64,000 nt of DNA from Microbacterium sp. VKM Ac-2870 (GTDB lineage Bacteria > Actinomycetota > Actinomycetes > Actinomycetales > Microbacteriaceae), in contig NZ_JADKSH010000003.1 in assembly GCF_015350795.1 (NCBI RefSeq), forward strand, positions 62,001-126,000, read 5' to 3'. Positions 8,656-18,995 of the stretch are shown here, piece after piece (position 1 is the first letter of the stretch; each line of letters opens with the position of its first letter). Both the position numbers and the translations under genes were made by a program. The notes under the pieces were generated by a model. The model made no database searches. It was not told the DNA's origin and saw only the letters and a list, made by a program, of their open reading frames with translations.

Positions 8656-11600
8656 TCAGCGCACCTTGCGATCCACGAAGGGTCGAGCGGCATCCTGTCG
8701 GATGATGCTCGGCCCTTCGGACGTCGAGACGACGAGGATCTGCGCCGGCAGTTGCTCCTTCATGGCCTCGACGTGGCTGATCACCCCGACGGTGCGCCCA
8801 CCCGCACGCAGGTCGTCCAGGGTGCGCATGGCGAGTTCGAGGGTCTCGGGATCGAGCGAGCCGAAACCCTCATCGACGAACAGCGTGTCGAGTCGGATGC
8901 CGCCCGCACGCGAAGTCACCACTTCGCCCAGCCCCAGTGCCAGTGCGAGCGAGGCCAAGAACGTCTCTCCCCCCGACAGCGACTGCGGCGACCGCAGCCT
9001 CCCGGTGTGGGAGTCCAGTACCTCGATGCCCAGACCCGAGGCGCGGCCGCGGGCGGCCCGTGCATCGGAGTGGTGGAGCGAATAGCGCCCCGACGACATC
9101 TCGGCTAGCCGGAGGTTCGCGGCGGCGACGATCTCTTCGAGCTCCGCCGCGAGCACGAAGGTCTCGAGGTCCATCTTCATCGCATTCGGTGCACGGCCGG
9201 CCACGGTGTCGGCCAATCGCCGGATGGCGGCCACCTCGTCGGCGCTGTCGCGCACGCTCTCGATCGCTTCGTCGATGCGCTCCAGGAGCTCGATGAGGCG
9301 GGCCTTCATCGCCCGCGCATCGCTGTGCGCCGCGATCGCGGCCGATCGCGCCGCATCGGTTTCTGCGACGGCCGCCGCGGCTGCGGCCAAACGCTCGTCG
9401 TCGACGTCGTCGCCGACGGCGTCGAGTTCGAGGTCGAGCAGGCGGGCGCGCGTCGCCGTCAGCTGCGCCGCGTGATCCGCCACGGCCGCCTCGAGCGCGT
9501 CGATCTCGGCGGCGCTGCGCACCGCGTCGCGCGCCTCGGCGGCGTCGTCGAAGGGCGACGCCGTGAGGAGCGTGTCGAGTTCTCCGCGCGCGGCGGCACG
9601 GGCGCGCTCCTGCTCGTCGCGGAGAGCAATGGCTGCCATCAGAGCGCGAGCGCGATCTCGCTCGGCGACGGATGCCGCGACGCGCGCGGCCACCGTATCG
9701 AAGTCACCCCTCGCCGCCGCGACCGCCACCGTCAGCCGGGCGACGTCGGCGGCGGCGGCGCGGTGACGCTCGCGGGTTGCAGCCAGACGCTCGCTCAGCG
9801 CGACCCGCTCGACCTCGGCCGAGGCGGCCGCGTCATCGAGTGCGGTGCGGCGAGCGCGGAGTTCGTCGAGCTCGTGCACCGCGGCCACCGCCTCGGAGAG
9901 GTCTCCGGCGACGCGGGCGAGGTGCTGTTCGGCCGTCGCCGTGTCCATCCCGGCAGCGTCGACGCGGGCGAGGGCGAGGGTCTCCCGGGCGGCGACGGCG
10001 GCCTGGCGCGCCGCGACCTCCGCCGCGGAGGCTTCATCGCGCAGGCTCTCCGCGGCGGTGAGGACATCATCGGTCACCGGGTCATCGCTCGGGCGCGCAG
10101 GTTGCGGGTGCGTGGTCGACCCGCACACCGCACACGCCTCGCCCGGCACCAGCGCGGCAGCGAGCTCCCCGGCATAGCCCGCCATCCGACGTCGCAGCAG
10201 CGCGCCCACGGTGGCCGTCGCGCTCGCTGCGGCGGCGACCGCCTCGGCGTATCGCGACTCGAACAGCGACAGCTCCTCTGCACGAGCGGTCACCACCCGC
10301 GCGGCGTCGAGCACACGGACGAGACGGTCGTGCTCGACCTGCAACTCGCCGCGGCGTGCGGCACGCGGGTCGACGCGGGCGAGGTCGGCGTCGATGCCGG
10401 CGCGCTCGGCAGGCACCGTCGCGCGCTGCGCATCGGCGACGACGAGCGCCGCCTCGAGCTCGGCGATCGTGCGCGTTGCCGCCTCGTGCTCGGCCTCGCT
10501 GACGGCCAGCTCGCGCTCACGATCGAGCGCGTCTTCGGCTCGCGCGATGTCACCGGTGAGCGCCTCGATATGGACGGGGAGATCGGCCTGGGGGTCGCCG
10601 CCGGCGTCGACCCACTGCCTCAGAGCGACCGTCGCTGCCTCGTCGGCTCGCGCGTGCGCCTGCGCGGCACGCTCGTGTGCGTCGAGCGGCGCACGCAGAG
10701 TCGCCGCGGCGCGGGCGCGCCCGAGAAGTCGTGCCGCGTCGGCGACCTCGGCAGACCGATCCTCGAGCGCGCTCAGCCGCGCGGAGAGCGCTGCGCGTTC
10801 ACGCGCCCGCTCGGCCGCGGCGAGGAGCACACTCTGCGCGGCGGCGGATGCCGCGGCATCCGCATCGGCACGGGTCCGCGCGAGCTCCGTCTGCTCGATG
10901 CGGTACTCCGCACGCTGGGCGGCGCTCGCGAGAGCTTCGCGGCGCACGTCCAGCGGCACCTCACCGCCATCGCCGACCGCCGTGAGGGTCGGTTCCGACG
11001 CGGCACCGAACACGTGGTCCTCGGCGAGGCGCTCCGCCTCGCCGAGGAGCGTGCGGACCCGCTCGGTCTTCGCCTCCCAGGAGCTCTGCACATCACGTCG
11101 CTGTTGTTCGAGCTGGTCGCGGTACTGCTCGAACCGCCGCGTGCCGAAAAGTGTCCGCAGCAGCGTCTGGCGCTCGTCGCCGGGGGCGAGCAGGAAACGC
11201 GAGAACTTGTTCTGCGCGAGGAGGATCACCTGCTGGAACTGTGCGGCGTTGAGACCCAGCACCTCGCCCAACGCCTCCCCCACGGTGCGCGGCTTGGCTG
11301 CGCGACCCACCCACACCCCGTCGACGAATTCGTCGAGTTCGGCGCGGGCGGGCTCGGTGGTCAACCCGCCGCCGCGCTTGGCCGGCCGATCGTATTCGGG
11401 CGCCCGAGTCACCCGCCATCTGCGGTCGCCGACCGTGAACTCCAGCCGCACCTCTGTGGGATCGGTGAGGTGACTGTGATCGCTGCGCAATCGCTTCTCG
11501 CCGCCCTCGTACCGCGGCACCGTGCCGTAGAGCGCGAAGCTCACCCCGTCGAGGATGCTCGATTTGCCCGTCCCGGTGCGCCCGGAGATGAGGAAGAGTC

Positions 11601-11685
11601 CGTCGTCGTCGAACGCGTCGAAGTCGACCAGCTGGCGGTCGCGGAAAGGACCGAACCCCGTCAGCTCGAGCCGGTGCAGCTTCAT
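8656..11685 (-). CDS. sbcC: SbcC exonuclease subunit (SMC/Rad50-like ATPase)
   Basis: The large ATPase subunit of the SbcCD nuclease, which opens hairpins and processes DNA ends. Walker A is GRTGTGKS at 35-42, the Q-loop region is ILLAQNKFSRFLL near 154-166, and the zinc hook CAVC is at 518-521 between two long Ala/Glu/Arg-rich coiled coils. The ABC signature SLSGGETFLASLAL and Walker B LFVDEGFGSLD are near the C-terminus. Length (1009) is normal. It starts 28 bases after the end of sbcD on the same strand, forming a two-gene operon. The very high GC (Ala/Arg coiled coil) creates long antisense frames that are not genes. Confidence 0.95.
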   Translation of the reverse strand: MKLHRLELTGFGPFRDRQLVDFDAFDDDGLFLISGRTGTGKSSILDGVSFALYGTVPRYEGGEKRLRSDHSHLTDPTEVRLEFTVGDRRWRVTRAPEYDRPAKRGGGLTTEPARAELDEFVDGVWVGRAAKPRTVGEALGEVLGLNAAQFQQVILLAQNKFSRFLLAPGDERQTLLRTLFGTRRFEQYRDQLEQQRRDVQSSWEAKTERVRTLLGEAERLAEDHVFGAASEPTLTAVGDGGEVPLDVRREALASAAQRAEYRIEQTELARTRADADAAASAAAQSVLLAAAERARERAALSARLSALEDRSAEVADAARLLGRARAAATLRAPLDAHERAAQAHARADEAATVALRQWVDAGGDPQADLPVHIEALTGDIARAEDALDRERELAVSEAEHEAATRTIAELEAALVVADAQRATVPAERAGIDADLARVDPRAARRGELQVEHDRLVRVLDAARVVTARAEELSLFESRYAEAVAAAASATATVGALLRRRMAGYAGELAAALVPGEACAVCGSTTHPQPARPSDDPVTDDVLTAAESLRDEASAAEVAARQAAVAARETLALARVDAAGMDTATAEQHLARVAGDLSEAVAAVHELDELRARRTALDDAAASAEVERVALSERLAATRERHRAAAADVARLTVAVAAARGDFDTVAARVAASVAERDRARALMAAIALRDEQERARAAARGELDTLLTASPFDDAAEARDAVRSAAEIDALEAAVADHAAQLTATRARLLDLELDAVGDDVDDERLAAAAAAVAETDAARSAAIAAHSDARAMKARLIELLERIDEAIESVRDSADEVAAIRRLADTVAGRAPNAMKMDLETFVLAAELEEIVAAANLRLAEMSSGRYSLHHSDARAARGRASGLGIEVLDSHTGRLRSPQSLSGGETFLASLALALGLGEVVTSRAGGIRLDTLFVDEGFGSLDPETLELAMRTLDDLRAGGRTVGVISHVEAMKEQLPAQILVVSTSEGPSIIRQDAARPFVDRKVR

Positions 11686-11713
11686 GCGGACCGCCCCCGG
11701 CGCGGCCCACCGC

Positions 11714-12862
11714 TCACGCGAACGCCTCGACGCGCGTGCGTTCGTCGATCACGTCTCGCAACAGCTCGCGCTCGCGCTCGGTCGCCCCCTCGCCGCCGCG
11801 CACGTGGGCGAGGAAGGCGTCGACCAACTCGGTGTCGCTGCGCGTCGAGCGCACGCGCTGAGAATACGTGCGCGCATCGGACTCGGGCACCATCGCCGGC
11901 ACGTGCACCACCTTGGCGCAGTGGGGGAAGCGCTCCTGCAACCGGCGCAACGGGTCGCGTTCGGGCAGGGCGTCTGTGTACTCCACGCTCACCCACGCCT
12001 CTGCGTCCGCGGCATGCTCGGCCGAAGTGAGGATGTCGTCGAAACCGCCCCGCAGTGTCACCAGCCGACGAGGGACGGGCAGCGCGAGCCATGTCACGTC
12101 GGCGAGCCCGGCGGCATCCAGCTCGACCAGCCACGAGCCTCGGGGCTTATGACCCTCGCCGAAGCTGTAATGCAGCGGCGCACCGGCGTAGCGCACATGC
12201 GGGGCGAGCTGCTGTCGGCCGTGGATGTGGCCGAGCGCGACGTAGTCGACGCCGGAGAACGTCGACAGCGGAACCACGTCGAGGCCGCCCTGCTGGATGT
12301 CGCGTTCGAGGTGGGGCGTCGGCTCGACCCCGGCGGTGAAGCAGTGGGCGATCGCGACCGAGCGACCGCCCCGCGCGGCGAGGTCGGCGCGCACCAGGTC
12401 CATCGCGTGACCGAGCACGTCGGCGTGACTGCGGGCCTGCGGCCACACCGCGCGCAGCAGGGCGGGCTCGAGGTAGGGGATGCCGTAGAGATGCACAGGC
12501 CCGTGCGCGTCCGACACGGTGACCGGCGTGCCGATGTCGGCGGGATCGGTGAGCATGTGGATGCCGCTGCGCAACAGTCCGGCCTGAAAGCCCAGGCGCG
12601 CCGCGGAGTCGTGGTTTCCGCTCGTGACGACCACCTGCGCGCCGGTGTCGGCGAGCGCCCGCAACGTCTGCGTGAGCAGCGTGTAACAGGCCGCGGCGGG
12701 GGTGGCCGAATCGAAGACATCGCCGGCGATGATGACCACATCGACGTCGTGCGCGCGCACCTGATCGGTGAGGGCATCGAGCACGCCGCGCAGCGCCTCG
12801 AGCGTGGAGTGACCGTGGAAGGTCCGCCCGATGTGCCAGTCGGAGGTGTGCAGGATGCGCAT
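11714..12862 (-). CDS. sbcD: SbcD exonuclease subunit (Mre11-like)
   Basis: The metallophosphoesterase nuclease subunit paired with SbcC. The phosphodiesterase motifs are in order: TSDWHIGRTFHGH at the N-terminus, AGDVFDS, SGNHDS, and later GHIHGRQ. Length 382 is typical. There is no ribosome site; TACCGT lies exactly six bases before the ATG, the leaderless pattern of this window, so the sbcDC operon probably starts at this codon. sbcC follows on the same strand. Confidence 0.95.
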   Translation of the reverse strand: MRILHTSDWHIGRTFHGHSTLEALRGVLDALTDQVRAHDVDVVIIAGDVFDSATPAAACYTLLTQTLRALADTGAQVVVTSGNHDSAARLGFQAGLLRSGIHMLTDPADIGTPVTVSDAHGPVHLYGIPYLEPALLRAVWPQARSHADVLGHAMDLVRADLAARGGRSVAIAHCFTAGVEPTPHLERDIQQGGLDVVPLSTFSGVDYVALGHIHGRQQLAPHVRYAGAPLHYSFGEGHKPRGSWLVELDAAGLADVTWLALPVPRRLVTLRGGFDDILTSAEHAADAEAWVSVEYTDALPERDPLRRLQERFPHCAKVVHVPAMVPESDARTYSQRVRSTRSDTELVDAFLAHVRGGEGATERERELLRDVIDERTRVEAFA

Positions 12863-12910
12863 GACTCCACGGTAGGCGGAGCCGACGACATCGGCCGCGA
12901 GGCCCGCGGG

Positions 12911-14389
12911 TCAGTGCGTATCGAGGTCTTCGGGAGCGTGGCGACGTGCGTTCAGATCGAGCACGCCGATGAGCAGGGCGAGTGCCACGAACACCCCCAC
13001 CGCGACCATGCCGTAGGCGTAAGCCTCGTGGAACACCTCGAGGCCCCGATGGTCCAGGCTCTGCTGGCGGTAGACGGTCGAGTAGAACAGCGACAGTCCG
13101 ATGGCCGTGCCGACGGCGGTACCGACGCGCTGTCCGAGCTGGCCCACCGAGCCGGCCAGACCGCCCTCTCGGGTCGGGATGTCCGCCAGGGTGAGCGTCT
13201 GGTTGGGGGCGACGACGAAGCCGGCGCCCGCACCGGCGACGATCATCACCGCCGCCATCGCGTACTCCACCGCACCGGCCGGCACGGTGGAGGCGACGAT
13301 GGCGAGCGCCACGATGCTGACGAGCACGACCGCGAGCCCCCACACCACGAGCGGGCGGCCGAAGCGGGCCACGAGAGTGCCGCCGAACCAGGCGGTGATG
13401 GCGCTCGCGACGGCGAAGCCGATCGACACCATTCCGGCGAACACCGGCTCCGTGCCGACGCCGATCTGGAGGAACAGGGTCGTCAGCAGGAACATCGCCG
13501 GTATCGCGGTGAAATACGTCGTGATGACGAGCGTGCCGTTGCGAAACGACGAGATCGAGAACAGCGAGAACGGCACGAGCGGAGCACGACCGGATGCCGC
13601 GTAGCGGCGTTCCCACCCGGTGAACGCCGCTACGAAGACGACGAAGAGCACGAGGGTCCACCAGCGCCTCGGATCGTCGGTGGGAGCCCCGGTGGTGAGC
13701 AGGAACGGCCACATCAGGGTGAGGATCGTGAGGGCGAGCAGCACGAGTCCGACGGGGTCGAGATGCACCCGGCCGGGCGTCGATCGGCGTGTGCGGGGCA
13801 GCACGCCGAGCACTCCCGCGATCACCAGGGCGCAGAGCGGAACGTTGATCCAGAAGATCCACCGCCAACCGTCCTGCGCGCCCCCCAGTGCGATCATCAG
13901 TCCCCCGAACGTGGGGCCGATGGCCGTCGCGATGCCGATCGTGGCGCCGAAGAGACCGAAGGCTCGGCCTCGCTGGGTACCGACGAAGATCTGTTGGATC
14001 GTCCCGATCACCTGCGGCATCTGGATGCCTGCCGCGAGCCCCTGCACGAGGCGCCCGACGATCAGCACCTCGATGGTGGGGGCGACGGCGCACACGATCG
14101 AGGTCACCAGGAACAGACTGAGCCCGATGAGGAACAGGGTCTTGCGCGAACGCTGATCACCCAGTCGACCGAAGGGCACCAGCGCCAGCCCGAACATGAG
14201 GACGTAGCCGGAGACCACGATCTGCAGTTGCGTCGAATCGGCCCCGAGAGCGTGCTCGATCGACGGCAGGGCGACGTTGACCTTGCTGAGATCGAGGATC
14301 GTGAGCGCGGCCACCGATACGCACACCCAGAAGGCGCGCCACCGCTGGCCCTCGTCGAGCGAGATGCTGGCTGTTGCGGGGTTCGTCAC
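12911..14389 (-). CDS. MFS drug exporter, DHA2 family
   Basis: A 492-residue membrane transporter with about 14 predicted helices, the pattern of the DHA2 (EmrB/QacA-type) proton antiporters. The first helix carries TILDLSKVNVALPSI (family: D-x-x-x-VNVALP), and the loop after helix 2 has the MFS signature GRLGDQRSRK. A hydrophilic tail ends LDLNARRHAPEDLDTH. The start is GTG with TAGCGT exactly six bases upstream and no ribosome site, suggesting a leaderless mRNA. No TetR or MarR regulator adjoins it. Substrate unknown. Confidence 0.88.
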   Translation of the reverse strand: MTNPATASISLDEGQRWRAFWVCVSVAALTILDLSKVNVALPSIEHALGADSTQLQIVVSGYVLMFGLALVPFGRLGDQRSRKTLFLIGLSLFLVTSIVCAVAPTIEVLIVGRLVQGLAAGIQMPQVIGTIQQIFVGTQRGRAFGLFGATIGIATAIGPTFGGLMIALGGAQDGWRWIFWINVPLCALVIAGVLGVLPRTRRSTPGRVHLDPVGLVLLALTILTLMWPFLLTTGAPTDDPRRWWTLVLFVVFVAAFTGWERRYAASGRAPLVPFSLFSISSFRNGTLVITTYFTAIPAMFLLTTLFLQIGVGTEPVFAGMVSIGFAVASAITAWFGGTLVARFGRPLVVWGLAVVLVSIVALAIVASTVPAGAVEYAMAAVMIVAGAGAGFVVAPNQTLTLADIPTREGGLAGSVGQLGQRVGTAVGTAIGLSLFYSTVYRQQSLDHRGLEVFHEAYAYGMVAVGVFVALALLIGVLDLNARRHAPEDLDTH

Positions 14390-14440
14390 CTCTTCACGCT
14401 ATCGCCCGCGCTCACCACCACGTCTCGACAAGGGACGCAA

Positions 14441-17392
14441 TCACTCGACGAGGCGTCGGCGACGCCGCACCACGAGGATCGCACCACCGACGAGCAGGAT
14501 CAGCGCCGCCGCGGCCGTGCCGATCACCAGTGCGGGACTCTGCCCGGATGAGGCGAGCGGATCCGACGCGTCGACCGGCGGTGCTGCGGTCACGCTCGGT
14601 GAGGGGCTCGGCGTGGGGGTCGCGCCCGCATCCGCCAGTGCCACCGCCGCGGCGCTCGAGGCGCCGACGAGCCCGTCTCGGTAGCCGTCGTACCTCGCCG
14701 ACACGGCCGAGATGCCCGCGGGTACGACGACCTGTGCGGTGGCGCCGGAGGCTGCCGCAAGGGACATGCGTGCGGCGACGCCGACCCGAGCGCTCCCGCC
14801 CGAGACCGGCACGGTGGCACTCCAGCCACCGCCCGAGAACGTCACCGTCCCGGCGACATCGCCGCCGTCGCCAGCGGTGACGGTCGCCGTCACCGTACGC
14901 TGCTCAGCGGCGAGAGTCGTGGTCGAGGTGACCGCTGCCACGGGGCCCCACGCGTGCATGGCATCGAGGACCGACTGGGTGACGCTCACAAAAGCACCAT
15001 GGCGCGGGCTGGCCGGTAGGCCGCCCTGTGCTCGCACCCTCCACTCGGCGCGCTGCGAGAGCCGGTCGTTCTGCGTGCTCGACGCGATCGCGCCACCGTC
15101 GGTGAGGAAGGCGCGATAGCCGCCGGCCCCGTAGTTGTCGACGAGGAACACGTAGCCGTCGCCGGAGTTGTTCGGGTCGCCCTCGTTGAGCTTCACGATC
15201 TCCGGGCCTTCGCCGGCCTGACCGGTCTGGAGCGAGGTCATGTGGGTGTCGGTGAGCTGCCAGCCGGTCGCGGGATCAGCCGTCCAGTTCGACGAGGTGG
15301 TCGGCGCCGTCAGGACCTGGGAGCGCTCGAGGAAGATGTCCTTGCCCGCTTCCAGCGGACCCGCGGCGCCTCCTTCTTCGTTCTTGGTGAAGCGGTAGTA
15401 ATAGTCGCCGATCTTGGTGACCGTGGAGTCGATGCGGGCGTATCCCGTGTCCTGCCAGCTCGTCGGTGGTGCGGTGAACGTGTGGAAGTCACGGGTGATC
15501 ACGGCGAACATGCGGGCGTACAGGTTGTCGCTGTTCGTGTGGCTCGCATCGGAGTACAGACGCGACGCGAAGAACACCACGTATGACTGCAGCTGGTCAT
15601 CCCAATACGCCTCGGGAGCCCACGTCATGCCGGCGGCCGGCTGGTTGACGGTGATGCCGGAGTTCTCGCCGTTGGTGCGGGTCCAGGAGACGAGGTCGGT
15701 CGACTCCCACACCTCGATCTTGAGGCTGCCGTTCGATTGAGCCGGCCCCCATCCGGTGCCGCAGCTGATGCACAGGTCGGTAGCGACCATGTAGTACTTG
15801 TCGCCGTCCTTCGAGCGAAGGATGTACGGGTCACGCAGACCGGTGGTGTCCGTGGTGGAGGTGATGACGGCCTTACCCCCGTTGACGGGCGTGAAAGTGA
15901 AGAAGTCGTTGCCGGTGGTCGCCGCCTGGTAGATCTTCTCGTCGCCGTCGGACTTGAAGTACGCCGCCGCATAGCCGGCATCCGGCGCCCAACGCCCGAG
16001 TTCAGCGACGCTGACCGTGAAGGTGCGCTCGGCGCTGGCGCCGTTCAGCACCGCGTGCGCGGTCAGGGTCACGTTGCTATCGCCCGCTCCATAGGCTGGC
16101 CGGCTGACGAGCCCGCCGCCGCGGTAGGGATCGGCCACACCGACCGCGGGAGCGGTGTAGGCGGCATCCGTGGGCGTGACGAGCGACGCGTCCGAGGACG
16201 ACCACGTGATCGCCGCGCCGTTGACGGCGCCGACAGTGACCAGCGGTAGGTTCTCCGTCGTGCGAGGAGCGAGGGCGATCGCGTCGAGGTCCGCCGCGAT
16301 GCGCGGAGCGACGACGGTGACATCGAAGGTGAGTGTCGAGCCGAGCGAGGTCACAGCGCTCAGGGTGACGGGCGTGTCGCTGGAGATCGCGCGTGTCACC
16401 ACTCCGGCGGTCGAGACGACCGTCGGAGCCGAGGACGACCAGGTCAGGGTGATGCCGTTCACCGCTGCCGGGAGCGTGAGGTTCGACGACACGCTCGCTA
16501 GCGCCGTGTTGGCACCGAGCATCTGGGCGAGCACGTCGCCGCGCAGCAGCGCCGCGGTCGTCGCCGTCTTCTCCTGCGCGGTCGGCATGCTCGCCGACAC
16601 CTCGGTCGACGAGAGTGCCACGTCCCACAACTTCACATCGGAGACGTCGGCCCGCAGCAGCGGGTCGCCCTGGTAGAGCGAACGCCCGAGGTAGCCCAGC
16701 ACTGAGCCGGTCGGGATGATCGAGCTCATCGAACGGTTGTGGGTGAGGCTGGAGATGACCACGCCGTCGCGGTAGAGCGTGAGCGTGTTGCCCGAGCCGA
16801 CCATGGTGAGCGTCGTGAATCCGGGGTTCAGCCCGCCGCCCGCGGGCAGGCGCGACTCGCCGTTGTCGTTGCCGCTCTTGACGCGGATTGCCGCCAGCAC
16901 CTGGTCGTTGTAGCCGCCCTGCGCTGACCGCGGGCTGAGGAAGATGTGATTTCCGAGCTGGCTGGTGTTCCAGGGCCCCACACCGTCACCGATGACCCAC
17001 CCGAAGTGGTTGGCGGAGGTCTGCGTCGACACGGTGTACTCGACGGTGAAGTCGTTGTCCGTGCCGGTGATCGGTCCCTGCGGCAGCGCCGCATAGCCGT
17101 CTGCCCGGAAGCGCAGCACCGCGTCACCGGCCGCGTCGACGAATGACCCGTCGGTGAATCCGGTGAGAGTCGCGTTGCGTCCGTTGCCCGAGACGTCGAG
17201 CAGCGTCGATCCGCTGTGCGACATGTCGTAGTGGGCGGTCGGCGTCGGAACGCCGGCGGCGGTCGCGGCGACGGGCAGCGCCATGCCGACCCCAGTCAGG
17301 GCCAAGACACCGGCGACCGCCACGGCGATCGTCCGGCGAACGGTGGCGGCGGATGCCGCGGAAGCGCGCGGAAGTACGGCTGATCTCATCAT
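14441..17392 (-). CDS. Surface-anchored GH43 glycosidase (probable alpha-L-arabinofuranosidase/arabinanase)
   Basis: A 983-residue exported enzyme. Order: signal peptide (about 1-46, ending near ATAAG), LamG/concanavalin-like domain (about 47-265), an Ig-like region (about 270-460), a GH43 five-blade catalytic domain (about 470-800), a C-terminal Ig-like domain, then LASSG at 946-950, a membrane helix (about 954-975) and RRRRR. GH43 acidic residues are seen in GLRDPYIL (base), ARIDSTVTKIGD (pKa modulator) and AGEGPEIV (acid). LASSG resembles the LAxTG signal of class E sortases, with Ser for Thr. It is last in the arabinose operon, so arabinan or arabinoxylan is the likely substrate. ATG at 17392 has AGAGGA upstream. 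Confidence 0.82.
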   Translation of the reverse strand: MMRSAVLPRASAASAATVRRTIAVAVAGVLALTGVGMALPVAATAAGVPTPTAHYDMSHSGSTLLDVSGNGRNATLTGFTDGSFVDAAGDAVLRFRADGYAALPQGPITGTDNDFTVEYTVSTQTSANHFGWVIGDGVGPWNTSQLGNHIFLSPRSAQGGYNDQVLAAIRVKSGNDNGESRLPAGGGLNPGFTTLTMVGSGNTLTLYRDGVVISSLTHNRSMSSIIPTGSVLGYLGRSLYQGDPLLRADVSDVKLWDVALSSTEVSASMPTAQEKTATTAALLRGDVLAQMLGANTALASVSSNLTLPAAVNGITLTWSSSAPTVVSTAGVVTRAISSDTPVTLSAVTSLGSTLTFDVTVVAPRIAADLDAIALAPRTTENLPLVTVGAVNGAAITWSSSDASLVTPTDAAYTAPAVGVADPYRGGGLVSRPAYGAGDSNVTLTAHAVLNGASAERTFTVSVAELGRWAPDAGYAAAYFKSDGDEKIYQAATTGNDFFTFTPVNGGKAVITSTTDTTGLRDPYILRSKDGDKYYMVATDLCISCGTGWGPAQSNGSLKIEVWESTDLVSWTRTNGENSGITVNQPAAGMTWAPEAYWDDQLQSYVVFFASRLYSDASHTNSDNLYARMFAVITRDFHTFTAPPTSWQDTGYARIDSTVTKIGDYYYRFTKNEEGGAAGPLEAGKDIFLERSQVLTAPTTSSNWTADPATGWQLTDTHMTSLQTGQAGEGPEIVKLNEGDPNNSGDGYVFLVDNYGAGGYRAFLTDGGAIASSTQNDRLSQRAEWRVRAQGGLPASPRHGAFVSVTQSVLDAMHAWGPVAAVTSTTTLAAEQRTVTATVTAGDGGDVAGTVTFSGGGWSATVPVSGGSARVGVAARMSLAAASGATAQVVVPAGISAVSARYDGYRDGLVGASSAAAVALADAGATPTPSPSPSVTAAPPVDASDPLASSGQSPALVIGTAAAALILLVGGAILVVRRRRRLVE

Positions 17393-17441
17393 CGAGACGG
17401 TCCTCTTTCGGGGGGGGAGGTGTGTGGGGAAGGGTGAGGTG

Positions 17442-18944
17442 TCAGAGTCCCTGCGCCAGGCGGTAGTACGCCTGGTTCCAGCGCAGTTCCTTCTGGAATC
17501 CGCGGACGGTCGTGTCTTCGTCGATCACCAGCAGTTCTGTGCCGGCCATGTCAGCGAAGTCACGGAAGACCTCGATGCCGACCGCCGTCGTCATGACCGT
17601 GTGGTGAGCGGCACCGGCCGTCAGCCAGCAGGCGGCGCTGGTGGCGAAGTCGGGCGCCGGCTTCCAGATCGCCCGACCGACCGGCAGCTGGGGAAGGTCG
17701 GGAGCCTCGACGTTCTCGACCACGTTCGCGACGAGACGGAACCGGTCGCGCATGTCGCTCATCGCGACGACCACGGCGGGACCGGGGTCGGCCGTGAAGA
17801 CCAGACGCACCGGGTCGTCCTTGCCGCCGATGCCGAGCGCGTGGATCTCCAGGCGCGGCTTCTGCGTGGTCAGCGACGGCGACACCTCGAGCATGTGCGC
17901 CCCGAGGATCTTCTCGTCGCCCTCGACCAGGTCGTAGGTGTAGTCCTCCATGAGGCTCGCCCCGCCGGGCAGGCCCGCGCCCATCACGTTGGCGACGCGC
18001 ACCAGGATGGCGGTCTTCCAGTCGCCCTCGGCGCCGAAGCCGTAGCCCTCCGCCATCAGCCGCTGCACGGCGAGGCCGGGCAGCTGCGTGAGGGCGCCCA
18101 GGTCTTCGAACGAGGTTGTGAAGGCGCCGAAGCCGCCGGCCTCCAGGAACGTCCGCAGACCGATCTCGATGGCCGCACCGTCGCGCAGCGACGAGTGGCG
18201 CTCGGCCCCGGGAAGCAACTCCGCCGCGACGTCGTACTCGGCGAGGTACACCTGCACCAGGGCGTCGATGTCCGACTCGGATGCCGCGGCGACGGCATCC
18301 GCCAGTTCGTTGACGCCCCACGTGTTCACCTGCACACCGAAGCGCAGTTCGGCTTCGGTCTTGTCACCCTCGGTGACGGCGACGTAGCGCATGTTGTCGC
18401 CGAATCGCGCGAGCTTCAGCGTGCGGGCGGCCTGCCATCCGGCGGCGGCGCGCTGCCAGTCCTCCACCTGCCGGCGAACGGCCGGGTTCGAGACGTGACC
18501 GACGACGGTCTTACGCGGAACACCCAGACGCGTCTGGATGTAGCCGAACTCCCGGTCGCCATGCGCGGCCTGGTTGAGGTTCATGAAGTCGAAGTCGATG
18601 TCCTCCCACGGCAGCTCGACGTTCGCCTGCGTGTGCAGGTGCAGAAGCGGCTTCTGGAGGGCATCCAGGCCCGCGATCCACATCTTGGCGGGGCTGAACG
18701 TGTGCATCCACGCGACGATGCCGATCACCGAATCGTCGCTGTTGGCGTCGAGGGCGAGGCGGCGGATGCTGTCGGAATCGGTGAGCACCGGCTTCCACTC
18801 GATCGTCACGGGAAGTCCCGCCAGGCCGGCAGCGACCTGCTGCGACTGGGCGGCGACCTGCTTCAGCGTCTCTTCGCCGTACAGCCCCTGGCTGCCGGTC
18901 ACGAACCAGACGGTGTAGTTCTCGAGAGTGGTGGAGAGGGTCAT
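17442..18944 (-). CDS. araA: L-arabinose isomerase
   Basis: Converts L-arabinose to L-ribulose, the first catabolic step. The 500-residue length and sequence match AraA throughout: [16 protein letters not shown] near the N-terminus, [44 protein letters not shown] and DYTYDLVEG, the last carrying a metal-ligand region. It lies between the FGGY kinase (51 bases upstream) and the GH43 gene (49 bases downstream) on the same strand, so it is part of the arabinose operon under the LacI-type regulator. Confidence 0.96.
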   Translation of the reverse strand: MTLSTTLENYTVWFVTGSQGLYGEETLKQVAAQSQQVAAGLAGLPVTIEWKPVLTDSDSIRRLALDANSDDSVIGIVAWMHTFSPAKMWIAGLDALQKPLLHLHTQANVELPWEDIDFDFMNLNQAAHGDREFGYIQTRLGVPRKTVVGHVSNPAVRRQVEDWQRAAAGWQAARTLKLARFGDNMRYVAVTEGDKTEAELRFGVQVNTWGVNELADAVAAASESDIDALVQVYLAEYDVAAELLPGAERHSSLRDGAAIEIGLRTFLEAGGFGAFTTSFEDLGALTQLPGLAVQRLMAEGYGFGAEGDWKTAILVRVANVMGAGLPGGASLMEDYTYDLVEGDEKILGAHMLEVSPSLTTQKPRLEIHALGIGGKDDPVRLVFTADPGPAVVVAMSDMRDRFRLVANVVENVEAPDLPQLPVGRAIWKPAPDFATSAACWLTAGAAHHTVMTTAVGIEVFRDFADMAGTELLVIDEDTTVRGFQKELRWNQAYYRLAQGL

Positions 18945-18995
18945 GGTGTCTTTCCGGTCGTTGAGCGCGGCACGAGGCCGAGGGGGAATCGTGGG

